Below, one piece after another: positions 23,232 through 35,591 of a stretch of DNA of 64,000 bases; within the stretch, counting starts at the first letter, position 1, and each line of letters begins with the position of its first letter. Origin of the DNA: Mesocentrotus franciscanus (Eukaryota; Echinodermata; Echinoidea; Camarodonta; Strongylocentrotidae); contig CP137679.1 of NCBI GenBank assembly GCA_037976565.1, positions 8,105,973-8,169,972 of the forward strand, given 5' to 3'. Made by a program: the position numbers and the translations under genes. The notes beneath the pieces are model-generated. The model did not search any database, was not told the origin of the DNA, and saw only the letters and a program-made list of their open reading frames with translations.

Positions 23232-24680
23232 CGCGGGGGAGGCGCGGATCAAGGATTTCTTAGGGGCCCAAATTTGAAATTATGCGAGCCAAATATTGGT
23301 ACGTAACGGTGACCAGCAGTGGCGTAATGAGCAAAAACGTTTGGGGAGGCAGACAAAAAAAAAATCCGCATCACCCCACTCTTACATGCAGGCCCCGCTG
23401 AACGTTTTTCAAAGTGGGTGGGGGGAGGCTAAAGTAATTACGATCAGGTAGAGCGTAGCGTAAATTGGCGTGGGGTCTAGGGGCAAAGCCCCGGCGGGGG
23501 TCAAGGGGCGGAGCCCCCGGCTGCCCAGGGGGTATGGACATTTATTACGGTCAGATGAGCATATTTCGATACCTTATTCATGACACTGGCAGGTCACTAA
23601 TTGGTGTGGGGTCCAGGGAGCGGAGCCCCAGAAGCTCAGGGGTTTTAGGCATTTAATTCACGGTCAGATGAGCATATTTGTATACCTCATTATTTTGTGA
23701 CACTGGCAGGTCACTATTCTTTTTTTCTTTCTCTCTTTCTTTCTTTTTCACAAAAAGTGTGGGGGGAGTTCGAGGCCCTCAAGCCCCGCCGTTCCACGGG
23801 CCCTGACATGCATGTAGGCCTCTAAATAAGCATATTTCTTGCCTGACTTTAAATTTAGGAATTTGTCATTTTCCAACAAACGCATAAAAAAGTATAATTT
23901 ACTAAAAAGTGAGGAAAAATCTCGGAAAATTATGTAATTTTAGCAACATTTGTAAATCACTGGTATCGAATTAGAAATAAACCACCGTTGAATTTTATTT
24001 GGGGGCAGGAATCCCCCCCCCCAAGCCCCCAAGCCCCCGTCAGTACGCCAGTGGCCCCCGATCTACACCTTGTTGGCGGGAAAATCGCAACTGATCTCCC
24101 TTACCTTTCTTCTTTCTCTTTTTTTTTCTTTCCCTTCCCTTCCTTCTCTTTCTTTTAGGTTAGCTGGGGGAGACAATTAAAGGCCTTTCAGCCGATCCAC
24201 ACGTTGTTGGCGGGATTAATCGCAACTGATCTCCCCTTCTTTTCATCCTTTTCTTTTCTTCTTCCTCTTTTTTTTCCCCTTTTAGCTCTCCTCTTTCCCT
24301 TTCCCTTCCTTCTCTTTTTTTTGGCGGGGGCGGGAAGGGGGAGGCAAGGGCCTCCCCCCCCAATTCACAACTTGTTGGCGATAAAATTGCAATTGAAGTC
24401 CCCCTTCTATTCCTTTCTTCCTCTTTTTTCTTTCCCTTTATCTCCTCTTTTCCTTCTTTCTCTCTTCTTTTTTGATGGGGGGGGGAGGCAACAGCCTGGG
24501 AGGCAAGGCCCTTTCGGCCCTCCTCCCGATCTCCTTCTTTTATCCCCTTTTCTTTTCTTTTTCCTCTTCTTTCTTTCCCTTTCTCTCCTCTTTCCCTTTT
24601 CCTTTTCCTTCTCTCTCTCTCCCCCTTTTTTTTGCTGGGGTGTGGAAAGGGGTATCCCCCCTCCCATTGTAGGGAGCTTT
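23232..24680. mobile_element. Inverted relative of the 5331-7084 hAT-like element
   Basis: 23234-23300 ('ggcgcggatcaaggatttct', 'aatttgaaattatgcgagcc') is the reverse complement of 7015-7080. The array units (23480-23720) and the 'aataagcatatttcttgcct' block (23820-23890) follow in the mirrored order. A pyrimidine-rich tract (24080-24640) mirrors 5375-5800 and holds several sub-blocks with 'acttgttggcg'. A clean right TIR and target duplication were not found, so the right border is approximate. Confidence 0.7.
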
Positions 24681-24849
24681 TGCAAATTTGGACTCGAAAT
24701 ACTGCAATCTGATGCATACCTTGGAAGGAAATTTGATGATACTTAATTAAAGAAATCATTACCATCTCCCCTCATGATAAGACCGCTATATAGTGTAGTC
24801 TACAAACACAATCAAACTTACACACACACACACCTAAAATACACTTACA

Positions 24850-24960
24850 TCGGCCCAGGGGCGGATCTAGCTTTTTCCTCTGGCATTTATACCACTGGCA
24901 TTTTTTCCACTGGCATTTTTACCTCTGGCATTATTTCCTCTGGCATTTTTACCTGACACC
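24850..24960. repeat. hAT-like end joined to an 18-20-bp minisatellite
   Basis: 'caggggcggatctag' at about 24855 looks like another member of the CAGGGGCGGATC TIR group. It runs straight into five repeats of 'cctctggcatttttac' (24877-24958). Confidence 0.7.
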
Positions 24961-25136
24961 TGTATGTATGCATGGGCTTATGTGCGTGTGCATTTGTGTG
25001 TGTCCACGTTCATGTCTTTCTGTGTTTGACTTCACATAGTTATTTTGTGTGAAACAGTTTCAATAATGAAAAATAGTTCAAGCAACCTAAGTACGATAAA
25101 CGAATAGTTATGCTTCCCCATCTTTATTTTTTTTAC

Positions 25137-25318
25137 ACACCTTTTTGGCAAAACCGGGGCTTTTGACGAATGGTCGCGATCCAGTCAACCCGACGCGACG
25201 CGACACTCCCAACGCACCCTTTCGGCAAAACCGGGGGGGGGTTGGACGAATGGTCGTGTTCAAGTAAACGCGACGCGACGCTACTCACCCTTTCGGCATA
25301 AGCCGCTTCACCGCATGG
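25137..25318. repeat. GC-rich minisatellite arm, inverted partner of 21562-21670
   Basis: 'ttggcaaaaccggggctttt', 'gacgaatggtcg', 'cgacgcgacgcgac' and 'ccctttcggcataagc' are reverse complements of the left arm. The unit appears nearly twice. Confidence 0.8.
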
Positions 25319-25544
25319 TAAACTTCCAAATGACAATGTGGTAAATTATGCAAGAGCATGCTTCATTTGGTACTTTATAATGATAATTGAAGTTTGAAAT
25401 GTCATCCGATGGATGGGGACTATCTTTGAGTTGTTCCTGGTTTGCATTTGAATGTTATCGTTGTACAATTACCACAGTGTTTTTTTAGTTCTACGTCTGC
25501 TTACATTAACTTCTACGGTTACTGTTGATGCTGCTGCTACGTAA

Positions 25545-25860
25545 TACTACAACAACAACAACTACTACTGCTACTACTACTACTACTACTACAACTAAGA
25601 GTTCTACTACTATTACTACTTCTATCATTACTACTTCTACTACCGCTACTAATTTCTACTACTTCTACATCTACTACTTCTACATCTACTACTTATAGAC
25701 CTACTACTTCTGCTACTTCTACATCTACTACTTTGCCATCTAATACTCCTAAATCTACTGCTTCTACGTCTACTACTTCTAAATCTACTATTTCTGCATC
25801 TATTATTCATACATTTATTACTTCTATAGTTACAACGTCTATATCAGCTGCTCATGCTAC
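25545..25860. repeat. (CTA)n-type imperfect microsatellite
   Basis: About 300 bp of 'ctactacttctacat'-like triplet repeats. No gene is present. Confidence 0.9.
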
Positions 25861-26154
25861 TATTGCGATTTTTATTAACCTTTTCTTAGCATAATTATAG
25901 TAATTCTTAAACATCTAGACTGCCTGATCCACGCTCTCGACATTTATATAAATTGGTCCCGATTATACATATTTCATGTTGGAGCATTGTACAACCGTCA
26001 CATATGTGACGCCGGCAATGCAAGAGATGAAGGTTACCTTAAATTTTAATAATGGCATGGCATGTTTACAACCTCCAAGAATATCAAGTGACTTTCTGAA
26101 GATGGTTTCATCATTGTGATTTAATTTTTCAGTCTCCTTTTCTCTTCCTCTATG

Positions 26155-26345
26155 AAAATAATGGTAATGATAATAATAATAACAATAATAATTATAGTAA
26201 TACATGTAGTAATATTAATAATAACAATTATAATAATAATAACAATACTAATGATACAACTACTACTACTACTATTATTAATGATAATAATATAATCATA
26301 ATAATACCAACAGCAACAGTAATGATAATGATAATCATAATTATA
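26155..26345. repeat. (AAT)n-type imperfect microsatellite
   Basis: 'aataataataac'-type repeats directly 3' (minus strand) of integrin exon 2, within the intron. Confidence 0.9.
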
Positions 26346-26365
26346 ATAATTTCAATATAACTCAC

Positions 26366-26454
26366 ATCTTCCGTACACCATGTGCACTCTGGATTCACGG
26401 ATATACATTCTCCACAGTTCTGTGCTCCTTGACAGATGGAGCTTAGCTCTTCAT
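26366..26454 (-). CDS. Integrin beta subunit, exon 2 (PSI domain start)
   Basis: Minus-strand exon of 89 bp: acceptor 'tttatctcatcatag' with a pyrimidine-rich tract, donor GTGAGT. In the phase left by exon 1 it encodes 29 residues after one split codon, including ICQGAQNCGECI followed by NPECTWC. The spacing C-x5-C-x2-C-x6-C-x2-C, with CGECI and the P.C.WC ending, is the hallmark of the N-terminal PSI domain of integrin beta chains. That domain clamps the long-range disulfide to the stalk on the extracellular side. The exon ends in phase 0. The next exons (rest of PSI, hybrid and I-like domains) were not found in the 26 kb below. They are either outside the window or in small exons I missed. 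Which beta subunit it is cannot be told from 29 residues. Confidence 0.8.
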
Positions 26455-28517
26455 CTATGATGAGATAAAGGACAAAACAAAGTTACGAATCGAAGTTATG
26501 AATATGCAAAATAAATCAATTTGTTCATGTTCATGATGGGCGAAGTTTCAAATCATTTGAACATCGTAATGACGTAACATTTTTGTTTTAATAACACATT
26601 CTTTACCCACCTTTGTGGTAAAGATTCTCTTCATAAATTGGAATTGGAATAATCGAGTCTACCTCATACTATTTCCTTCGAAAGTAAAGTCTAACAATGT
26701 TATTATATTCAACCACAACCCCCAACAACATATAAATGAAGAGGAAAATGAAAAGGGAATAAGGAGGCATATTAGTTACAAGGAAAGCAAAAGAAAAAAC
26801 ACAAAATCCAGAATTGCCATGTCACGGAAAATTTGAATCAAACATTCAACTTTATGTAGGCGTTAGACTAAAACTTAACAACCGAATTGTCCTATTTATA
26901 AAGTAAACTGTTACGCTTCCGTGAATACGCATTGAAACATAGACTGGAAATATTTATGAAAATAAATACAACATTAATTCTTTAAAAAGACCGGAACATT
27001 AAATGAACATGAATGAGGATACATAAGTTGGTGTATACATTATATACAATACTTGCATACATGTTAATAAAGACGTTACCCTCATAACATCGAGAAGAAA
27101 ATTGTGATCATGAGAGGAAGTGTCACACGGCCACGTCTAACACGGAAATACATGAATTTCAATATTTTATGCATTTTTGTTCTATACCAGATTCCTTATC
27201 ATATCTATGTATCTGAGCCCAGGTATTTCAACTGTCGTGATTTATGTTTGAAATATATTTTCTTCTCTGATAAATATAGAAAAAAATAATATAAACTAAT
27301 ATATTTTCAAATGTGAATAGTAGGTGTAAATTACTATTGACAACAGGCACTTCCCAATTCAGTTTTACAATCAAGAAAATATAGCAACAGTCAGGAAGAT
27401 AGCGACAAAAACTTGATTTTCTCTAACCTAGTTATTAGGATATACAAACGAATTGTAAATTCAATCACTCAGATATATCCGTAAGAGCTCCCTATCTTTT
27501 CCGAATGTGGCTTTATTTAATTTCCTATTCGGTCAATCAATTCGAGAAGTTCCTAAACTCATAAATTGGTTTGCAAAGATGTCATGATTTAACAGCATTG
27601 ATGACCTAATCACGTTTTTGAAATCTTCCATTTGGTGTGCCGATGATAGGTGAAAATTTCCGATTATAAATTGAGTGCTTAACGAAGAAATTGTATCAAA
27701 CCATCAAAGACGTACACATCATACATGCGGCACACCTCAATCGGGATTTAAAAAAAGAGTAGGTTGAGTTCAGGTAACGGTAAACAAAGATTTATTTGTG
27801 AATTTTGTTTCTTCTCTCCCTTTTTATTCCTGCAAGGAAAGGTATCATGGTAGCAATGTCAAATAAACAGGATTGCTCTTAAAATATTATCGTGTTTCAA
27901 ATACTTGGACTGGATTTTGTTGCCACATGTTTGTGTAGTCCCATATACTAATTTCAATTTGCGTTTTTTTTTTTCTTCTTCTTTTTACTGCCTATTGACA
28001 TTTTCAGCAGTATGATTCAGCGATAACAATACTTTATACCTGTCGATAACCTTGCTATTGACATAATTATAAGGCAAAATATTATCAAATCATGGTTTCA
28101 CGTCCCCTTCCCTACCCTTTTCAACCCTTTTATTAATCAGAAAATTAAATAAATCTGTCTGAAGAAGGCACTGAGGCAACATAACAGTGGTATATTGGTA
28201 TAAACAACCTGGCTCTGTAAAGTATGTTAATTTCATTAATTTTATAAAACCAAACTCATTATGTACATTTTTTCATTTTGCATATAACTTACAAACCAAT
28301 GTACTTATTCCTACTATATTCATACAAAATCTACCATTGACTGTGTGTATATATATATATCGATGTAGTTTTATTGGAAGCATCCGTCATGTTGACCGTA
28401 TACAACAATGTATGAACTATCGAAAGATAATTTACCAGATGCGTTTGTCCCTTTTTTGAACGCAATAATACTATACATTCTTACCCTACTAGACAGACAA
28501 ACCATTTTCATCTCCCT

Positions 28518-29235
28518 CGAACCCGCACTGTTTTTGCAAACAAAACAATTATTTTTACTGGACCCAAATTCTGGAACCGCCTGAATAACGGACTAGTTGA
28601 AAGCCCCTCCATTAATTCTTTTAAACGAAAGCTCAAAACCTCAAAAGGTGTTTCTTTTTGAGTAAGTATGTACAAAATTAATGTTGATGTCGCGCTGGAT
28701 CGTACAGGTGATTATACATACTTTGTTTTTGTTATTTTGCAACGCCATTGATTTCATCGACTTGCTTTCTCTTCTTCTTCTTCTGCCCCTTCTTCACCTT
28801 CTCCTACTTATCATTATTATATTATTTCCTTTACTCTAAATTATACTCTTTATTCTATTTTTCCTTTCTTCTCAAATTCACTCTCCTTGTACGTCTCTAG
28901 AATCTCATACTATACTACTCCGTTTTCGCCTCCTATATAATACCTTTTAAATTCAGACCTACTGTATGGTGTTACTCAGAACGGGAGCCTATTCACATAC
29001 AAGCTATGCCTTTTATTTAGGCTCCCCACATTTAACATTGTTTTACCTTGCCTGTCATATCTATATATTTCGAAACTTCGTACCTATTTTCTGTACATTA
29101 TACTTGGTTTGAAATCTTAATTTTTGTGTGAGTGTAATCTACGCTTATACGCTTGTATATAAAAAAATAATAATAAAATGTTTTTTTGATGTAAATGTGG
29201 AACAAATAAACTTCAACTTCAATTAACTTCAATGT
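28518..29235 (+). pseudogene. CR1-group LINE, 5'-truncated 3' end
   Basis: The plus strand reads RTRTVFANKTIIFTGPKFWN followed by RLNNGLVESPSIN, matching the last conserved block of CR1-like RT proteins (R.R......F.GP..WN.LP.....S...FK). A T-run at 28617-28624 then shifts the frame before the FKRKLK part, so it is dead. The remaining about 570 bp is 3' UTR, ending in an (ACTTCA)-type microsatellite tail at 29203-29235. The 5' part is missing. Confidence 0.75.
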
Positions 29236-30359
29236 AATTGGACGAGTCAGTGATTATCCCTTTCATATGAAGTCTAAGCATAAACCGTGTGGTTGATTCC
29301 TCGAGGACATGGTCATCAGACCATTTAAGTGCTTTACAAGCTGTGTATAATGGTTTATACGATGTATTATCGTCCTCTTAATTGACTGCCTGTGCGGTGT
29401 GTTATTATCATCGATGACATCGAGGACATACAGATTGTGCATGTAATATCAAGCGCAGGAGTCTATAGGTGGGACTGCAGTCGAATATTTGTGAACGATC
29501 ACAATGAATGACGTGATCATGGTGATAATATATCCTTTATTTTTCACCTCGAGACCATTCATAGCACGGTTCATGTGGGAAACATTTTTCTTTTCCTTTT
29601 TTCCCTTTGATTTGGAAGTACAGCCGAGATTATTTTACTCCTTATTTGCACAGTTTGTTTAAAAAACCATCGTGACAGTTCATCAATTTTACAAATACTG
29701 TATTTCATACATTTAGTATGAATATGTTCCTTATGAGACTATAACCTAGCTTGTTCGAAAACAGAATAAATGCACATTCCTAATTTATACCAGTCCACCA
29801 CCCCAGAAAATAATACGTTCTAGTAAATATTAACCCAAACCATGACCAAGAAGGCTATTTTTTCTCAAGTTGGGATATGGTGAAACATTAAGCAATCACA
29901 ATTACTGATTAATGATATTCAGAAGTCAGAACTGTATATCACCTGAATTCATGCCCCAGCAAACTATAAGCATGATAAGAATAACTTTGATAATAGACAG
30001 TTCATAGTTACATCGGTCGAGTTTGGTCTGTAACCGCTAACTATTCCCGCATAATGAGGCTGATGATAGTTTCTAGATAGTCATGGCAGTTCGATAACGT
30101 GTTAATGAGTACGGTGAATCATTGGATGGAAGGGAAATTTCTGTCAAAGGTCAAACAAATTCTTGGTAAGGGTATTACTCGAATGCAAATTCTACGTTGA
30201 CTCATGGCTGAAATTGTTTGAAATGGAAATAAATGAAATGATGTTTGGATATTATTCAAATAGAAAACTATTTTCCCTTAGAGGCATGAAATAAACGAAG
30301 CAGAATAAGGGCAACTCATGGAATGTATAGGAGGGAACAGATGACTTAATAAAGAGAGC

Positions 30360-30367
30360 GAGAAAGT

Positions 30368-30400
<33 letters not shown>

Positions 30401-30402
30401 AG
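30360..30402. repeat. (GA)n microsatellite
   Basis: 'gagagagagagag' followed by a G-run. A further purine-rich region extends to about 30680. Confidence 0.9.
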
Positions 30403-31639
30403 AGAGCTAGGAGAGAAAATCACAACTAGGAAGAACTCAATAAAAAGGATAAATGAAAAGAAGTAGGAAAGCAGAAAATAAGGAAGAATAAGTTTTAAAA
30501 ATGAGACAAATCCAAAAGGAAAAGAATGTGAGAGACATGGAGGAAATGACATGTACAGTAAGAGAAAATAAAACATTCAATCTGATACAAAGACTGACAT
30601 ACACAATGAAAGAGACAGACATAGGGGGAGGGGCAGATTGCGGACAAAGACTCTGAGAGAGGGGTGGAGTAGAAATGAACGGGAATATTCTTTCATTGAA
30701 TTGAATTGAATGGAATGGAAATACCCAATTCAAATAGATATCAATGAGACACGTCCAAGATTACAAATGTAAATAAGATCACTGTAAAATAAACTTAATG
30801 TCTAAGAAAATGATTGCTATTAAAAATGTCATTCATAGCATAACGAATGAACTATTTCCTAGTATATATAAATGATTTGTAAGTACGTATACTGGCGAGG
30901 TCAACTTCAAATTCGATTTGACCCAGTTTTTTTCAATTATTTAATCAGGGCTATCTTTTTAAACAAGCTTTGCCTGTGTCACTGTAATTAAAGTTAAAAG
31001 GTAATACAAAGTTTGGGTATCATGAATTTGGTTCAAATAAGCATATTGGAAGCATATGCAATTTTACAATATTCAATGATCGTTGTCGCGGTTGAAATTA
31101 GAGTCTAAAGTGATGAAATTATAAATAATAACTCTTTATGTTGTATAGCACCCTCTCAAGACCGATATTACTTTAGCTTTAAAACAATGTTTCTTGACTA
31201 GATTCGACCGATTTGCTATTCCCGTTTGGAAATTATATATTAGAACTGCATATTCTGAGATTTTCATGGTCGCAGCTACCATGGAATGGCCTTAGGCGCT
31301 GTTTGAAATATTTGAAATTTACCGGGAGCACCGGTAAATTTTGATTATTCAATTTGCAGAAGTGTTTTAGGGGCTAAATTTGTTAGTGCCTATAATACAT
31401 CCATAGGGGCATCCAAATATATCAAAATTTTAAAGAATTACTATCCATCCAATTTTCAAAATTTCCCAAAACTTTGCATTACCTTTAATGCTCGGTCAGT
31501 TGTTATGCTTTCGTCCAATAAAAGAAGAAAGTTTACATAGAGACATGTTTACATGCCCATTTATTTCTCGTTAGGTCTTCGGTTGCTCTTTTCCACCAGT
31601 CAATGAAATAAATGGGAAATGTCTAATTTCGCTTCTTAA

Positions 31640-31728
31640 TTCTTTCTCTCTCTTCCGCAACCCCAACTCTCTTTGTCTCTGTCTCTCTCTGCCTCTGTCT
31701 CCCACGTTGTCTCCCTTCTTCTGCCCCT

Positions 31729-31761
<33 letters not shown>

Positions 31762-31792
31762 ATTTCTCTCTCTCTCTCTCTGTATCTCCTCA
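31640..31792. repeat. (TC)n microsatellite
   Basis: Interrupted 'tctctctctctc' runs that give a spurious Ser/Leu-rich frame. Confidence 0.9.
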
Positions 31793-32551
31793 CTGCCCAT
31801 ATATTCTCCTTTCATTTTCTATTCATCCTTCATGACAATGATGATATATGTCATATAAACACTGATCTTCAACAATGATTGCTATATTTCAAAAAGGAAA
31901 TGAAATGCATGGTCGAGGAAGTGCATCAATATTGAATGACAAAATTATACGGTAACATCTTTTTCTGAAAATGGTATTGATTTCGAATTCGATAAGATTT
32001 TTTTTTCTCACTTGAATAACAATATATATGCGCACATTTAAAGAAATTATTCGTTTCTTTTTGTTAAAAGAAAAGCGATTCCGCATGAGGTAACAAGGCT
32101 TTTAGCTTATTCCCTCTCTCTCTTTATCTCTCTTTGTATCCCTCTGAGTTGTTTTCTACCGGTACAATTTCATTTTAGAGGATAATATTAAGTTATCATG
32201 TGAATGATGGACTTCAGAGAATGAAACAAAATTTACTGACTGCACTGACGGCTCAATGAATGATCTTTCAGAAACGGCTTTGCAAAATTACATAAAATAT
32301 ATACAATGACAACAAAAAATACCCACCGTAAACAAAACAACTACACAACAATACCAAATCGAAGCCTACCCACCCCTCTCCCCTCACAACAAAAAGCAAG
32401 ATGAAGAAATCGAACTAGTGATCCAGAAAGACGCGGCTGAAATTCTGATTTTTCAAATAATGAGATTTCCAGCAAGTTTTCAATAGTTGTTAGTATTTTA
32501 CTGATCTATGTACGAGGTCGAATTTACAATGTGTACAATAATTTGTTTTAA

Positions 32552-33081
32552 AGGTACTATGTCCCATTTGCAGGCCCAAAAAAATGAGAAGGCTAAATTC
32601 CAACGGCATTTGAAAGACAATACTAATTTAGAACTTTCCTAAAAAAAGGGGGCTTGAAAATGTCTTTAAGTGGGAAAATAACGACTATTAGTTGTCGAAT
32701 CGACTTAGGAGCTATAGAGCCAGTAAGTAATAGTCTGATTTTTCAGACCATTGTACCGAATGGTCGTACGTTTTATGCTGCGCAAAGATTCAATCAGTTT
32801 AATTTTGGCCATTACAAGAAGTGGGTTATTGATGTAGACAAATGCTCATGTACCCTTTACAGCTCATTTTATGTATGTTATTACCAAAGATGAAAAAGCC
32901 AGTCAGTCACTCAATAGTGTCTGACAGTGAAGTCTAGCAAGTAAACGGGTTTCCTTGCATAATTTGAATATTAGGACACTGCTAACGTTTAAATTTCACA
33001 GATAGGACATACATGACATATTCATAATTCCTGCAAAGTTCTACAGAATTTGATGTTGGCTGCAAAAGGGACATATTATCT
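32552..33081. mobile_element. Kolobok-like MITE, 530 bp, TTAA target site
   Basis: The left end AGGTACTATGTCCCATTTGC and the right end (opposite strand AGATAATATGTCCCTTTTGC) are inverted repeats that match at about 16 of 20 positions. TTAA lies directly outside both ends (32548-32551 and 33082-33085). TTAA duplications occur in piggyBac and Kolobok elements. The ends lack the CCC start of piggyBac, so Kolobok-like is favoured. The 79-residue frame inside (32654-32893) has no transposase motif. Confidence 0.8.
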
Positions 33082-33444
33082 TTAAAGTGCTTAAAAACAT
33101 AATTTCGGCAAGTTTGAATAGAAACAAAAAAAATACTTCATTGTGCTAAAATGAAAGTGTAACTCGTTAAATGCTTGGTTCCTGAGTGCGTTTGAGGTAA
33201 AGTGATAAAATTACCAACAAACTTCATAACATTTGCAAAAGGCAAATTGCAAAGGACGCCGTGTAAAAAAATGGGTGATACAAGATTCGCCCAGACGAAA
33301 ACTGCCTTTTAACACCGGATTTTATTTCATTAACGACAAAGGACTACGGTTGGAGCTGTAGATGGGTTTAATGTTAGGTCTAGGGGAAGGGTTAGGGGTA
33401 GTTGGGCCGTACCGGTCTAAAGTAAGGAATTCGAAGATGTGACA

Positions 33445-33650
33445 CCTGTTGCACACGAGGCGTCATTACCTGACGTAGGATAGCGTCAGTGACTAGCGCT
33501 CTCTTTGAAGGGCCCTTTAGCAAGAGTATCATACAAGGCGTAAATGTAAAATGAACAGTGTCAAACATGCGTTGAACTATCGGCGTGTGGACTAACTGCT
33601 GTAAAACGCAGGCCTGGTCAGCGCAAGTAATAACGTAACCGAAATGACGT
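33445..33650. repeat. Dispersed repeat, copy 2 (see 20486-20690)
   Basis: It shares 'gcacacgaggcgt', 'ttacctgacgta', 'cgtcagtgact' and 'gtaataacg' with the first copy. It lies about 100 bp inside intron 1 from exon 1. Confidence 0.55.
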
Positions 33651-33759
33651 ACAAAACAGGCGCCGCGGATAAACTATCATCGAAACATAAATCATACGTT
33701 ATATTATGCTATCAACATGATCAAGGAACCGAAAAAATGAAAACATGAACTTAACTTAC

Positions 33760-33856
33760 TTGCATGTACTGTAACAACTCCTAGGACGAATGTAAGGAAG
33801 AAAACGAATACACTCCCAGGACGGTTTGTCCTGTGTTGTAACCTGACTGACGGCAT
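33760..33856 (-). CDS. Integrin beta subunit, exon 1 (start codon and signal peptide)
   Basis: ATG at 33854-33856 opens 32 codons plus one base, ending at donor CAA|GTAAGT. The peptide has a basic start (MPSVRLQHRTNRPGS) followed by a hydrophobic core VFVFFLTFVLGVV and a small-residue end THV-A-like (TVHA). This is a typical signal peptide for ER targeting. The leftover base A plus AT from exon 2 completes an Asn codon and keeps the exon 2 PSI frame open, which supports the pairing. The upstream minus-strand sequence holds no in-frame ATG that I can see in the about 40 bases checked. The assignment rests on phase, orientation and the signal peptide-PSI order, not on a transcript. Confidence 0.7.
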
Positions 33857-33899
33857 CTTCAATGATTTATCTCTCCTTCGATTTTGGCGGGAATATATC

Positions 33900-33970
33900 C
33901 TCTCCGTGTCGTCCGCAAAGACAACTTCTCAAAACAAGTCCATGTTTTACCGCGGTTTATAGCAGTGCTT
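33900..33970 (-). promoter_or_regulatory. Putative TATA-type promoter of the integrin beta gene
   Basis: On the minus strand TATAAA lies at 33961-33956 in the context 'ctgctataaaccgcgg', about 100 bases upstream of the ATG. That would place a start site near 33930 and give a short 5' UTR. The motif alone is weak evidence. Confidence 0.35.
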
Positions 33971-35591
33971 TCAACCTGAACCCCACGAAAGATAACAGGG
34001 CGCTGCAAGATGAATAACCAATGTCAGTCTGTAACAAAAAGGGGTAAAACGATTGCAAATGTTAAGAATAACCAAGAATAATCTTCAACCAAAGAAGAGG
34101 GAAACGGTATATAGGCAGTCAGGGTGCCACCAGTACCACTGTACAAGAACCGACGTGTACTGAGGATATTGAATAAGAAGTAATTAAACAGACATGCACG
34201 TGAAAACAAAAAGGAAACCGATTAGGAGAATAAACTATCATATCAATCAGGGGCGAATCCAGATTTCTGTTCCGGGCGGGGAGGGGGCACGCCTCCGATT
34301 TTTTTTTTTTTTTCGGGGGCTTATATTTAAAGGGGCTTAGGAAAACGGATTCAAAAGTTGAGAGGGGACTCAAAAATGTAATTAGGGGGCGGGGCATTTT
34401 TCGATTGTGTACTTAGTATTTAGGGCATGTAAAACTTTGGATTTCAAAAGGGGTATGGGCTGAATGTGACCTACCCCTTCTACAAAAAGCTGGCCTTTTG
34501 CTCAATTAAAATCAAAATGTATTCTGCTTATTCAAAGAGCTATTTCATCAAGGGTTCAAACATATCAAACTAAACATTGTCATTATGAGATACAAAATAA
34601 ATGGGTTAGGTTTACATTTTGAATTGGTGGGGGGTTCAGACGAATTTGCTGACATTAGAAATATATATGAGAAATAAAAGGGACACTTATGAAGATACAT
34701 CGTCGAAAAGCGACATTACAAAGACTCGACATTTGAAGTACGTCGACAAGATTTAACAAATAATTATACAACTCTGCCGACAGGCTTTTAAAGGAATTGA
34801 GACTGTGATGCCGCCCATCCCTTCCTCCCTAAAGCGATGCCCCTGTTATGGCGGAACAGTTTCTCTTCTAGTGAAACCTGAAGTATTGTTCAAGGATCGA
34901 GTTAGACACCATTTACAGTTACAATGTGTTGAAGGGTAAAAAGGTTTACAAAGATTGAGCATTTGAAAGTGATATTGACACTTTGAAAGGAAAGACAAAA
35001 CGAGCAAAATGAGAAGCGGATCGGAAATGGAAATTTGTTTTTATTTTAGATGAACAAACAGTAAAAGTGTGGAGATGTTTGAGAGTAATGATCCAATACC
35101 AAGGGACAATGCAGAAAGGAAGCAATGCTGCAGAGCTTGGAGACTTGCACTAATATTTTAGGAGTGGCTTATGGAATGAAGACAGCATATAACCAGCCAA
35201 GCTAATTACGTGACTACCTGTATGTACTTGGTGAATGCTATGCAACTATTAAGCAAAATTATTGGGGCAGAAAGAGAGCCAGCTAAAATGAATTAGAGTG
35301 AACTAAGCAGCATACTAGAGTAACGTTTTCTCTCATGAGGCGTGTATTCTGTTCAACATAAATGCAAAACATGTAAATAGAGAAATACTACTTCAGAGAA
35401 TTCATCATCATAATGATGAGTGTTATTGTTTCAGAATATACAAGTAGCCTGAAAATACCTTTTAGGTACATCTTCCAATCCTTTTGTACCTCCCTTTTTC
35501 ATTCGTGTTTCTATTGTTCTGTCTCAGAATAATGGAAATCATGAGCCCCAACCCCCTTCTAGTTAGGCTCATCTCTACGAGAAAGAGGGAT

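Larger units (their letters stand above)
26455..33759 (-). other. Integrin beta intron 1 (7.3 kb)
   Basis: It starts with GTAAGT (33759) and ends with AG (26455). It contains a CR1-group LINE 3' end (28518-29235, opposite strand to the gene), GA and TC microsatellites, a TTAA-flanked MITE (32552-33081) and a dispersed repeat (33445-33650). Outside those, 26470-28480, 29240-30340, 30740-31640 and 31860-32540 show nothing I can identify. Confidence 0.7.

Noticed and set aside
24160..24765. 201- and 180-residue frames on opposite strands
   Set aside because: Low-complexity pyrimidine/purine composition inside a hAT-like element.
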